Shown here in pieces: positions 44,875 to 53,056 of a stretch of DNA of 64,000 nucleotides; the stretch's first letter is position 1, and each line of letters opens with the position of its first letter. The stretch is from CAYSBE01 sp044337585 (GTDB lineage: Bacteria > Bacteroidota > Bacteroidia > UKL13-3). Made by a program: the position numbers and the translations under genes. The notes under the pieces are model-generated. The model worked only from the letters and a program-made list of their open reading frames with translations, was not told where the DNA came from and searched no databases. The stretch lies in contig JBIINH010000002.1 in the NCBI GenBank assembly GCA_044337585.1, forward strand, positions 1 through 64,000, written 5' to 3'.

Positions 44875-46161
44875 ATGAGTCAAATAATAGATATCAGAGC
44901 CCGACAAATCTTAGATTCTCGCGGCAACCCAACAGTAGAAGCAGAAGTATACACTGAATATGGAGTAATGGGAAGAGCTGCCGTTCCTTCAGGTGCATCA
45001 ACCGGTGCACATGAGGCTGTAGAATTACGTGACGGGGATAAAAAAGTGTACCTTGGAAAAGGGGTTTTGAAAGCGGTTGAAAATATCAATAAGGATATTG
45101 CAGACAGGTTGATTGGCATGGATGTGTTTGAGCAAAATGAAATTGATCGGGTCATGCTAAAATTGGACGATACCGATAACAAATCAAAACTTGGAGCCAA
45201 TGCCATACTTGCCGTTTCACTTGCATGTGCCAAGGCCGCAGCAATTGAAGCTGAAATGCCGTTGTATCGATATATCGGTGGAGTTAGCGCAAATACCCTA
45301 CCTATCCCATTAATGAATATTTTAAATGGTGGTTCCCATGCCGATAATTCAATAGATTTTCAGGAATTTATGGTTGTGCCCGTACATGCCGATTCATTTG
45401 CCGAGGCATTGCAAATGGGTACCGAAGTATTTCATCACCTGAAGGCGGTGCTTAAGAAAAAAGGATACAGCACCAATGTGGGTGATGAGGGCGGTTTTGC
45501 GCCAAACATTCCATCCAATGAAGAAGCCATAGAAACGGTGTTAAAAGCAATTGAAGAAGCCGGATACAAACCGGGTAAAGATATTTTCATTGCCATGGAT
45601 GCAGCTACAACTGAATTCTATGATGAGAAAACAGGATTGTATACCTTCAAAAAATCAGACAAACGCGAAATGGATGCAGCGGGTATGGTAGCCTATTGGA
45701 AAGAATGGACAGAAAAGTATCCGATTATATCTATTGAAGATGGCATGGCAGAGGATGATTGGAAAGGTTGGGCTGAATTGACAAAGGTGTTGGGCGATAA
45801 AGTACAGTTGGTGGGTGATGATTTGTTTGTAACCAATACCAAACGTTTGCAAAAAGGAATTGACAAAGTAGTTGCCAACTCCATTTTGGTAAAAGTGAAT
45901 CAGATAGGGTCGCTGACAGAAACCATTGAGGCTGTAAATCTAGCTACACGAAATTCGTATACTAATATCATGAGCCATAGAAGTGGAGAAACAGAAGATA
46001 CAACAATTGCAGACCTTGCCGTAGCGCTTAACAGCGGGCAAATAAAAACGGGTTCGGCAAGCCGCACCGATAGAATTGCCAAGTACAACCAACTCTTGCG
46101 TATTGAAGAAGAACTAGGAAAAAATGCTTACTACCCGGGTAAGGATTTTAAATTTTTGTAA
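44875..46161 (+). CDS. eno: Enolase
   Basis: 428 residues. It interconverts 2-phosphoglycerate and phosphoenolpyruvate. Seen: ILDSRGNPTVEAEV, GAHEAVELRDGD, a metal/acid region SIEDGMAEDDWKGW, VGDDLFVTN, catalytic lysine region NSILVKVNQIGSL and SHRSGETEDTTIADLAV. A terminator follows at 46183. FBPase (61519) is the other gluconeogenic gene here. Confidence 0.97.
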   Translation: MSQIIDIRARQILDSRGNPTVEAEVYTEYGVMGRAAVPSGASTGAHEAVELRDGDKKVYLGKGVLKAVENINKDIADRLIGMDVFEQNEIDRVMLKLDDTDNKSKLGANAILAVSLACAKAAAIEAEMPLYRYIGGVSANTLPIPLMNILNGGSHADNSIDFQEFMVVPVHADSFAEALQMGTEVFHHLKAVLKKKGYSTNVGDEGGFAPNIPSNEEAIETVLKAIEEAGYKPGKDIFIAMDAATTEFYDEKTGLYTFKKSDKREMDAAGMVAYWKEWTEKYPIISIEDGMAEDDWKGWAELTKVLGDKVQLVGDDLFVTNTKRLQKGIDKVVANSILVKVNQIGSLTETIEAVNLATRNSYTNIMSHRSGETEDTTIADLAVALNSGQIKTGSASRTDRIAKYNQLLRIEEELGKNAYYPGKDFKFL

Positions 46162-46182
46162 TATAAATTCTACTTTTCATTG

Positions 46183-46212
46183 AAGCCGAAACAACCTTGA
46201 TTCGGCTTTTGT
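46183..46212 (+). terminator. Terminator after eno
   Basis: Perfect 8-bp repeat AAGCCGAA (46183-46190) / TTCGGCTT (46201-46208), 10-nt loop, followed by a short T-rich tail. Confidence 0.75.
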
Positions 46213-46343
46213 ATATAAATGAAGTTCTTTAATATCAAGAATTTTCATTGTGTTATTGGCCAGTGTTTTGTTTTTCGCTCAATTATCTGGATGGGTGTAA
46301 AACTTTGCCTAAAGCTGTAGCTTTAATTTTTCATCTTTGTTAT

Positions 46344-46634
46344 ATGCGAAACGGCATTAAATTGATTGCTAATAAATATTTAATTGCAACAGCAATATTT
46401 ATGCTGTTGTTGTTATTTGCCGATAAAGGAAATGTATTTGATCAATACAAACTCTACACCAAATACAGCAAGGTAAAGTCAGAAAACGAGTATTATAAAA
46501 TGCAAATTGAAAAAGCCCGAAAAGACTATAACGAATTGTTTACCAATGACCGTAATCTCGAAAAATTTGCACGCGAAAAATACCTGATGAAACGAGATGA
46601 TGAAGATGTATTTGTAATTGAAATGGAAGAATGA
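46344..46634 (+). CDS. FtsB/DivIC-like septum formation initiator
   Basis: 96 residues from ATG 46344; the open frame extends upstream to 46248 but that part lies in the intergenic region. One membrane segment (about 10-30) is followed by a short coiled coil and the region FAREKYLMKRDDEDVFVIE typical of FtsB/DivIC proteins, which link the divisome to peptidoglycan synthesis. A near-consensus CATCTTTG box (46332-46339) lies 4 nt before the ATG. Its stop overlaps the next gene by 4 nt (ATGA). Confidence 0.85.
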   Translation: MRNGIKLIANKYLIATAIFMLLLLFADKGNVFDQYKLYTKYSKVKSENEYYKMQIEKARKDYNELFTNDRNLEKFAREKYLMKRDDEDVFVIEMEE

Positions 46635-47488
46635 TACTCATTGCAGATAGTGGTTCTACAAAAACAGATTGGGCGTTATTAACGTCACCGGATACTTCGT
46701 TTAAACTTTTGCATACGCAAGGGTATAACCCATATATTGTTAATTCAGATAACATAAAAAGTTCGCTAATAAATGAATTGCTGCCAAGCATTCTCCAACC
46801 CGAAGCAGTTGAAGCAATCTATTTTTATGGTGCCGGTTGTTCCACACCTGAAAAGCAACTGATTATAGAAACTGCCTTACAAGCTGTTTTTCCAAAATGC
46901 AATACAATTCTCGTTACGCATGATTTATTGGGAAGTGCCCGTGCTTTGCTTGGAAATAGTGCAGGATTTGCAGCCATTTTGGGTACAGGAACAAATACAT
47001 GTGTTTATGATGGCACAAACTGTGTGCACAATATTGATTCGCTGGGTTATTTATTGGGAGATGAAGGCAGTGGTTCCTATATAGGTAAAAGATTTTTAAG
47101 GGACTTCTTTAGAGGAACAATGCCTGACGAGGTCTCAAAAGTATTTGTACAACAATTTAATATTTCCTCTTCAAAAGAATTGCTTTCGGCTATTTATGCT
47201 AGCCCAACAGCCAACAGATACCTTGCAAGTTTTGCATCGTTTGGAAGTGTATTGCCCTCAAATGCATACATACATTTTGCAATCACCGAGTGTTTAGAAG
47301 ATTTCTTTAATCGGATTGTAACATTGTATCCTGATTATGCATCGCATAGCTTCAATTGTGTTGGAAGCATAGCTATAAATTACAAACAAATTTTAGAAGA
47401 GGTTGCAGGTAAATTTGGTATGCGGATTGGAAAACTAATTCAGTCACCTATTCATGAACTGGTGACCTATCACCAACCAAAGGGATGA
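46631..47488 (+). CDS. BadF/BadG-type ATPase, probable N-acetylglucosamine kinase
   Basis: 285 residues with the ASKHA (sugar kinase/actin) fold. Seen: phosphate-1 motif ADSGSTKTDW, GYNPYIV, ILGTGTNTCVYD and GDEGSGSYIGKRFLRD. Bacteroidota copies are often annotated as N-acetylglucosamine kinases; substrate specificity is not shown by the sequence. ATGA overlap with the DivIC gene suggests a shared mRNA and a cell-wall recycling role (inference). Confidence 0.8.
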   Translation: MILIADSGSTKTDWALLTSPDTSFKLLHTQGYNPYIVNSDNIKSSLINELLPSILQPEAVEAIYFYGAGCSTPEKQLIIETALQAVFPKCNTILVTHDLLGSARALLGNSAGFAAILGTGTNTCVYDGTNCVHNIDSLGYLLGDEGSGSYIGKRFLRDFFRGTMPDEVSKVFVQQFNISSSKELLSAIYASPTANRYLASFASFGSVLPSNAYIHFAITECLEDFFNRIVTLYPDYASHSFNCVGSIAINYKQILEEVAGKFGMRIGKLIQSPIHELVTYHQPKG

Positions 47489-47518
47489 TTGTTTAAAGAT
47501 ATGCAATTGAAGAAATCT

Positions 47519-48307
47519 TCAAAGTCCGATTTTCTTGGCCTCATTCCAGTAAACATCCATTTCATCAAGTGTCATATCTTTTAATTGCTGTTGGTTCAAT
47601 TTTGCTTGCTCCTCTATGTACTGAAAACGATTTAGAAATTTATGATTGGTTTTTTCCAATGCATCATCCGGATTGATATTGTGTTTACGGGCAAGATTGA
47701 CCAATGCAAATAGAAAGTCACCCAATTCGTTCTCAATCTTTTGGTCGTTATTGGGTTGGTTAAATTCTGCTTTAAGTTCTGCAAGTTCTTCATCTACTTT
47801 GTTCCAAACTTCTTTTGCTGTTGGCCAATCAAATCCTACCTGAGCAGCTTTCTCCTGCATGCGCAATGCTTTTACCAAACTTGGAGTGCCTTTTGCAACA
47901 CCGCTTAATACACTTTTATTTCCTTCCTTGAGTTTTATCTGTTCCCAATTTTCTTTTACCTGATCTGCATTTTCTACTGTTACATCTCCGTAAATATGAG
48001 GATGTCTCACAATCAGTTTTTCACAAAGGGAATGGCAAACATCAGCTATGTCAAAGTTATTCTGTTCATTGGCGATGCGTGCATAAAAAACAATATGAAG
48101 CAATACATCACCCAATTCTTTTTGAATTTCATTTACATCATTTTTCAAAATAGCATCACTCAATTCATATGTTTCTTCAATCGTTAAATGACGCAAACTT
48201 TCGTTTGTTTGTTTCATATCCCACGGACACTTTTCTCGTAGTTCGTCCATAATATCAAGCAGCCTTCCAAAGGCTTCCATTTTTTGTTGTCGGGTATGTT
48301 GTGGCAT
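47519..48307 (-). CDS. mazG: Nucleoside triphosphate pyrophosphohydrolase
   Basis: 262 residues with two MazG domains. N-terminal: CPWDMKQTNESLRHLTIEETYELSDAI and ELGDVLLHIVFYARI. C-terminal: EELAELKAEF and ENELGDFLFALVNLARK. The EExxD/E and ExxD metal motifs are present in both. It removes non-canonical NTPs or controls nucleotide pools. Last gene of the minus-strand run that starts at the PASTA gene, 66 nt after the MFS gene. Confidence 0.92.
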   Translation of the reverse strand: MPQHTRQQKMEAFGRLLDIMDELREKCPWDMKQTNESLRHLTIEETYELSDAILKNDVNEIQKELGDVLLHIVFYARIANEQNNFDIADVCHSLCEKLIVRHPHIYGDVTVENADQVKENWEQIKLKEGNKSVLSGVAKGTPSLVKALRMQEKAAQVGFDWPTAKEVWNKVDEELAELKAEFNQPNNDQKIENELGDFLFALVNLARKHNINPDDALEKTNHKFLNRFQYIEEQAKLNQQQLKDMTLDEMDVYWNEAKKIGL

Positions 48308-48373
48308 CGTTTGAAAAATATGAATGCAGATTTACTAATTTAAATGTGATTAACCGAGCAATGAAAAGATGTT

Positions 48374-49606
48374 TTATAATTTGTATCGGTATGCTTTGAG
48401 TGCTTTTGCTTTCCATGCTGTTATTGATACAATACCTAATGTCATGCATGCACCAAAAACAACAGAGGGCACCGTTCCCAATATCCTTGCCGCCAGTCCC
48501 GATTCAAATGCTCCGATTTCATTGGATGAACCTATAAACATGGTATTTACTGCCGAAACCCTTCCCCGCATATGATCAGGTGTTTGCAGCTGTAAAATAT
48601 TGGATCGTATGACCACACTCACACTATCAAAGGCACCACTAAAAAATAAGGCAATCATCGATAACCAAAACAATTGCGATAAACCAAAAACTAAAATGCA
48701 CACTCCAAACGCACCCACACACCAAAGCAATACTTTTCCAGGATGTGAAATGGGTTTTGACAAGGAAAGTGCAATCATGGTAATGCTTGCCCCTAAAGAA
48801 GGCGCAGCCCTCAGAAATCCTAATCCTTCTGCTCCTACATTCAAGATCTCATCGGCAAATACAGGAAGAAGCGCTACTGCACCGCCAAATAATACCGCAA
48901 ACAAATCGAGCGAAATGGCATTTAACATTACTTTTTCATTCCATACAAACCGAATGCCTTCCATGAGTCGTTGCTTAATGGTTTCTTTTTTGGTATAAAC
49001 AGCTATAGGCTTTGGCTTGATGCTAAATAAGCAAGAGATAGCAATAACTGTTAATGCAACTATAACCGTGAAAGAAAGGGTAATACCAATCCACGCAAAA
49101 AGCAAACCGCCTAATGCTGGTCCAACAATAGCAGCAATTTGCCAGCTTGAACTGTTAAGTGTGGATGCTATGGTTAAGTCCTCTCGTTTTACAAGTTGCG
49201 ATAAAAAAGCAAATCCGGTTGGTGCATAAAATCCCCGGGCAAAACCATGGATAAAAATATAAAAATACATGGCCTTTACTGCCCACTCAGGTCCCAACCC
49301 AATAACAATATCATCTATGTTTACAAATAATAAACCCAGCGAACAAAATAGCATGACTGCAACCGACCTGATAAGTATCATTCTGCGGCTTTTGATATCA
49401 GCTATGTGACCTGCATACAATGCAACACTTAATGCCGGTATGGCTTCAGCCAAACCAATAAGTCCCAAAGAGAATGGATCCTTAGTGAGTCGGTATATTT
49501 GCCAACCTACAATAACTGCCTGCATTTGCAAAGCTATCGTCAAGCTAAAGCGTGTAAGCAATAGATAACGAAATTCTTTGTTTCGAAGTAATTCGGCTGC
49601 TTTCAT
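48374..49606 (-). CDS. MFS transporter (EntS/MFS-type exporter)
   Basis: 410 residues, about 12 membrane segments. The motif AGHIADIKSRRMILIRS is the MFS loop 2-3 signature, and the layout resembles enterobactin exporter-like efflux proteins. Substrate unknown. Its ATG overlaps the stop of the 60-residue ORF (ATGA), so it is translationally coupled to it. It has no regulator gene next to it. Confidence 0.85.
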   Translation of the reverse strand: MKAAELLRNKEFRYLLLTRFSLTIALQMQAVIVGWQIYRLTKDPFSLGLIGLAEAIPALSVALYAGHIADIKSRRMILIRSVAVMLFCSLGLLFVNIDDIVIGLGPEWAVKAMYFYIFIHGFARGFYAPTGFAFLSQLVKREDLTIASTLNSSSWQIAAIVGPALGGLLFAWIGITLSFTVIVALTVIAISCLFSIKPKPIAVYTKKETIKQRLMEGIRFVWNEKVMLNAISLDLFAVLFGGAVALLPVFADEILNVGAEGLGFLRAAPSLGASITMIALSLSKPISHPGKVLLWCVGAFGVCILVFGLSQLFWLSMIALFFSGAFDSVSVVIRSNILQLQTPDHMRGRVSAVNTMFIGSSNEIGAFESGLAARILGTVPSVVFGACMTLGIVSITAWKAKALKAYRYKL

Positions 49607-49785
49607 CTAAGAATATATTCCTGATAAAATAATTGTTCGAAGGAAAGGACTTGTTGTATCTGTTTTTCATCAATTTTGTTTTTGATGAAAATAATATGTT
49701 TCATCAAATGGTCGTATAATATGGTACCTTGAAGAAATAGCCATTTCCTTATAAGAAATGATATTGACTGAATCCTGTTACGCAT
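49603..49785 (-). CDS. Small basic ORF, unknown, between mltG and the MFS gene
   Basis: 60 residues. The ATG at 49785 begins 1 nt after the mltG stop, and the TGA overlaps the MFS ATG by 4 nt, so it fills the gap exactly. The N-terminal half is basic and hydrophobic (ISFLIRKWLFLQG), the C-terminal half more polar (KIDEKQIQQVLSFEQLF), without a clear signal or membrane helix. I recognise no family. Spacing strongly suggests real translation, but composition alone cannot prove it. Confidence 0.55.
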   Translation of the reverse strand: MRNRIQSISFLIRKWLFLQGTILYDHLMKHIIFIKNKIDEKQIQQVLSFEQLFYQEYILR

Positions 49786-49786
49786 G

Positions 49787-50836
49787 TTATTTGATTCCTC
49801 TTTTATTTAATGCTCGTTGGTACTTATTCGCATTAACTTGGTGGGCTGCAAAATTTGTAGCAAAGCTATGATAACCCGAAAAGTCTTCTTTGGCACAGAA
49901 ATAATAAAACTGATGGCGTTGCATATTTAATACCGCATCAATTACACGTGTACCGGGAATACAAATGGGGCCGGGAGGTAGTCCTTTGTTTTTATAGGTA
50001 TTATAATCTGAATTTATTTTTAGCATTTCTCCCGAAACCCTTCTGATACTTTTGTCATTCATGGCATATAAAATCGTAGGATCGGCTTGTAGTAGCATGC
50101 CTTTTAGAATGCGGTTATAATAGACACCCGCAACCACAGGCATTTCATCATATTTGTTCGTTTCTTTTTGTACAATGCTGGCCAAGGTCATTACTTCACC
50201 GGGAGTTAGGTTCAGGGCAGCACAATTATTCATTCTGGTTTCGTTCCAAAAGTTACGATATTCCTTAATCATTCTATTGATAAGTTCATGAGCATCCATG
50301 TTCCAATAAAAATTATAGGTATTGGGAATAAAAATACAAATTGCTTGTGCCTGTGTAAGGCCTAGTGAATCTACAAACGTTGCTTGGGTAAGTATGGAAT
50401 GCAATTCTGTACTATCAGCCTCTAGTTGCCTCGACCAAAATCCACTTACATCAGCAATACGCTCTGCATACTTAAAAGTGATATCAAAAGCATGTTGCCT
50501 GCCACTTACCAGCATCCGCATTATTTGCAGGTTACTCATTTCTGTATCCAATTGATATTTTCCCGGCTTTACCATGTCGGAATATCCCAACACATTAATT
50601 ATACGTGCCAGCGCTTCGGTATTTTTTAATACGCCCGATTGTTTGATGCGTTCAAAATTCTCATTAAAGTCTAAATCAGTGTAAATGTAAATGTATAAAG
50701 GACTTTCTGTTTTCGTATTTACATTGGTAGCCAACACGTCTTCATATATCTTAATGCCTGCACTTAATATCATAATCATAAAGATGGCGAGTATGACGTA
50801 TATAATCTCGCGTGAACGTTTAGTCTTTTTAGCCAT
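49787..50836 (-). CDS. mltG: Endolytic peptidoglycan transglycosylase MltG
   Basis: 349 residues. One N-terminal membrane segment (VILAIFMIMILSAGIKIYE) and a periplasmic YceG domain: IPNTYNFYWN, LASIVQKETNKYDEMPVVAGVYYNRI with a catalytic-type Glu, and LLQADPTILYAM. MltG cuts nascent glycan strands and helps set their length. It starts 3 nt after the cytochrome stop. Confidence 0.92.
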   Translation of the reverse strand: MAKKTKRSREIIYVILAIFMIMILSAGIKIYEDVLATNVNTKTESPLYIYIYTDLDFNENFERIKQSGVLKNTEALARIINVLGYSDMVKPGKYQLDTEMSNLQIMRMLVSGRQHAFDITFKYAERIADVSGFWSRQLEADSTELHSILTQATFVDSLGLTQAQAICIFIPNTYNFYWNMDAHELINRMIKEYRNFWNETRMNNCAALNLTPGEVMTLASIVQKETNKYDEMPVVAGVYYNRILKGMLLQADPTILYAMNDKSIRRVSGEMLKINSDYNTYKNKGLPPGPICIPGTRVIDAVLNMQRHQFYYFCAKEDFSGYHSFATNFAAHQVNANKYQRALNKRGIK

Positions 50837-50839
50837 GCG

Positions 50840-52735
50840 TTAGCTTTTGGTATTAAGTGCCTGTATGCGTTTGCTTATTTTGGCCAACTCGGTACGGTTA
50901 CCGGTTGTGGTGTAATATGAGGCCATATTTGCCAACGCAGTTTTAGAGTCAGGGTCAAGCATGAGTGCTTTATTAAGGTATTGATAAGCAGTTTTCAAAT
51001 CGTTTCGTTTGATATAGATATAACCGACATTGCTCCAGGTTTCAGGTTGGTTACTGTATTTTTCGAGGGATATGTTAAACATTCTCAATGCTGCGTCAAG
51101 CTTGTTTTGAAGATAATAGTTCACTGCTAGTTTGTTGATAAACTCATATTGGTCAGGCGAGAGCATTGTGCATCGCTGTAGCCAAATTTCGGCTGGTGAG
51201 ATAAGATTTAATTGCTGATAAGATGCACCAATGCGGTAAGCAAGCCAAGGATCGTTGCACTTTACAGCCTGCAAGTCATTTGCAATTGCGGTTACACTTC
51301 TAAAATCATCTTTTAGGTAATACACATGTATCATCATGGCTTGAGAGCGCTTATCATTTTTTATTCCTCTTAAAATAAGCAGTGCCGAATCGAGTGATAC
51401 AGGCTCTCCTTCAAATTTCTCGTAATAATTAATAAAGGCTTGTGCCCTTGAAATATCATCGGGATGAATATTGTTGATGCAATACAATCCGGCAAATTGT
51501 TTCAGCTTGCTTTCATCTGTAGCTTTAGTAGGTACTTTAATTTTATGATCATGAACCGTTACATGCGGTATATCAATGGTGCCTGATTGCGGCATATGGC
51601 ATCCCACACAATTGTCCTCAGATTTTACCCGTATTTGTTTTTCTTCTTTACATCCTGTTTGCATATTGTGGCAGTTTCCACAAGCGGTATTAAAAATTTG
51701 TGTGCCTGTTTCTTTTACACTTACATGCGGATTATGGCAGGTAATGCAAGTGAGTTTACTTGTTGCTTGTTCTTTGGCTGATTTTACAAAACAATCACTC
51801 ATTTGTAATCGCTGTGCATGTGATGCCATGATAAATTCGTCTTCGGCACCGGTGTATCTTGGCATAAATACATCTACATAATCAGAAAGGGTTTGTCCGG
51901 GACGAAATTGGGTAAATAATTTCCCCTGCTTCAACACTGCATTGCCTTGAAGGTGGCAGCGTTGGCATAAATCAATTTGGCGTTCCCAACTTAATTTAGC
52001 CGGGTTCACAATGGTATAATCAATTTGTGTGGCGGTATCAACCAATCTGCCGGCTAATTTTTCCTTCACATGTATTTCTCCCGGGCCATGACATCTTTCA
52101 CAATCAATCCCGTTTGGAACACTCACAAACTTTTGGTCATTTGCCGCATCTACAACCGGCATTGCATTATGGCAGCTCATGCACTCTACATTGATGACAC
52201 GGCTAAAACGTTTGTTTCTACCATCTTCAAATCCGGGTGGCAATTCCCATTTCTTTTCTTGTGCATACCATGTAATTGGTAATTGACTAATGTACCCGTT
52301 GTTAAATTGCAAATGCGAATTGGTATGCTGACCAGAACCTACGATGAAATCAATACGTTCTATTCTTTTATAAATGGTGTCTTTGCCATCAAGCCTAAAT
52401 TCCATAATGAAAATCGAATCACCTTGGTTAAATGGTTTATAATAAAAATTTAGTTTGGCATCGTATACTATATGTTTATCTCCGAACGCTGCTGACGAAC
52501 GCTGCTTAGTTGCATGCCCAAAAGATTTTCCCATTCCGGTACGGATATAGGTATCATAAATATCACCGTGACATGACCTGCAGGTTTCAATCCCAACGTA
52601 TTTTACCGAGTCTTGATGATTAAGATAAGGAGAGGTGTTAGTTGCGGTTGAGGCTTTATTGCAAAAGAAATTGATAAATGCAATGAGTGAAGCCGATACA
52701 ATCAAACACAAGTATATAATCCGCTTTGGCTTCAT
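50840..52735 (-). CDS. Seven-heme c-type cytochrome with TPR domain
   Basis: 631 residues. The N-terminus is hydrophobic and ends INFFC (Cys25), a possible lipobox or anchor. Seven CxxCH heme motifs follow: CRSCH, CMSCH, CERCH, CQRCH, CITCH, CGNCH and CVGCH, all between residue 52 and about 380. The C-terminal 230 residues are tetratricopeptide-like helices (WSNVGYIYIKRNDLKTAYQYLNKALMLDPDS). The heme part recalls cytochrome c554/nitrite-reductase-like multiheme proteins, but the electron donor and acceptor are unknown. The rhodanese gene is 3 nt upstream, MltG 3 nt downstream. Confidence 0.85.
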   Translation of the reverse strand: MKPKRIIYLCLIVSASLIAFINFFCNKASTATNTSPYLNHQDSVKYVGIETCRSCHGDIYDTYIRTGMGKSFGHATKQRSSAAFGDKHIVYDAKLNFYYKPFNQGDSIFIMEFRLDGKDTIYKRIERIDFIVGSGQHTNSHLQFNNGYISQLPITWYAQEKKWELPPGFEDGRNKRFSRVINVECMSCHNAMPVVDAANDQKFVSVPNGIDCERCHGPGEIHVKEKLAGRLVDTATQIDYTIVNPAKLSWERQIDLCQRCHLQGNAVLKQGKLFTQFRPGQTLSDYVDVFMPRYTGAEDEFIMASHAQRLQMSDCFVKSAKEQATSKLTCITCHNPHVSVKETGTQIFNTACGNCHNMQTGCKEEKQIRVKSEDNCVGCHMPQSGTIDIPHVTVHDHKIKVPTKATDESKLKQFAGLYCINNIHPDDISRAQAFINYYEKFEGEPVSLDSALLILRGIKNDKRSQAMMIHVYYLKDDFRSVTAIANDLQAVKCNDPWLAYRIGASYQQLNLISPAEIWLQRCTMLSPDQYEFINKLAVNYYLQNKLDAALRMFNISLEKYSNQPETWSNVGYIYIKRNDLKTAYQYLNKALMLDPDSKTALANMASYYTTTGNRTELAKISKRIQALNTKS

Positions 52736-52738
52736 GAA

Positions 52739-53044
52739 TTAATTTTCGAACGCATCCCTCCACGCCATCATTCCTCCAAGTACATTTTTTACGTTGGTAA
52801 ATCCACTATCAAGCAAATATAATTTGGCATTTGCACTTCTTGCACCCGAACGGCAATGCACAATCACTTCTTCATTCTTCAATGATTCCAATTCGGCTAA
52901 TTTTCCTGGTAATGTGCCAAGCGGAATGAGTTGAGCACCTATATTAAATTCTTCAAATTCATGCGGTTCTCGCACATCAATGATGTGTAGTTTTTCACCA
53001 TTGTCTATTCTTTCTTTTAATTCTTGTACGGTAATGTCGCTCAT
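52739..53044 (-). CDS. Single-domain rhodanese-like protein
   Basis: 101 residues. One rhodanese domain: HIIDVREPHEFE and active-site loop VHCRSGARSAN with the persulfide-carrying Cys. No signal peptide, so cytoplasmic. It may handle persulfide sulfur; partner unknown. Located 12 nt after the T9SS gene and 3 nt before the cytochrome gene. Confidence 0.9.
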   Translation of the reverse strand: MSDITVQELKERIDNGEKLHIIDVREPHEFEEFNIGAQLIPLGTLPGKLAELESLKNEEVIVHCRSGARSANAKLYLLDSGFTNVKNVLGGMMAWRDAFEN

Positions 53045-53056
53045 AAGGTTATTGAT

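Noticed and set aside
49787..50836. MltG motif IVQKET suspected of losing its catalytic glutamate
   Set aside because: The conserved Glu of the family is most likely the second one in this motif, which is kept; the Gln is at a variable position.
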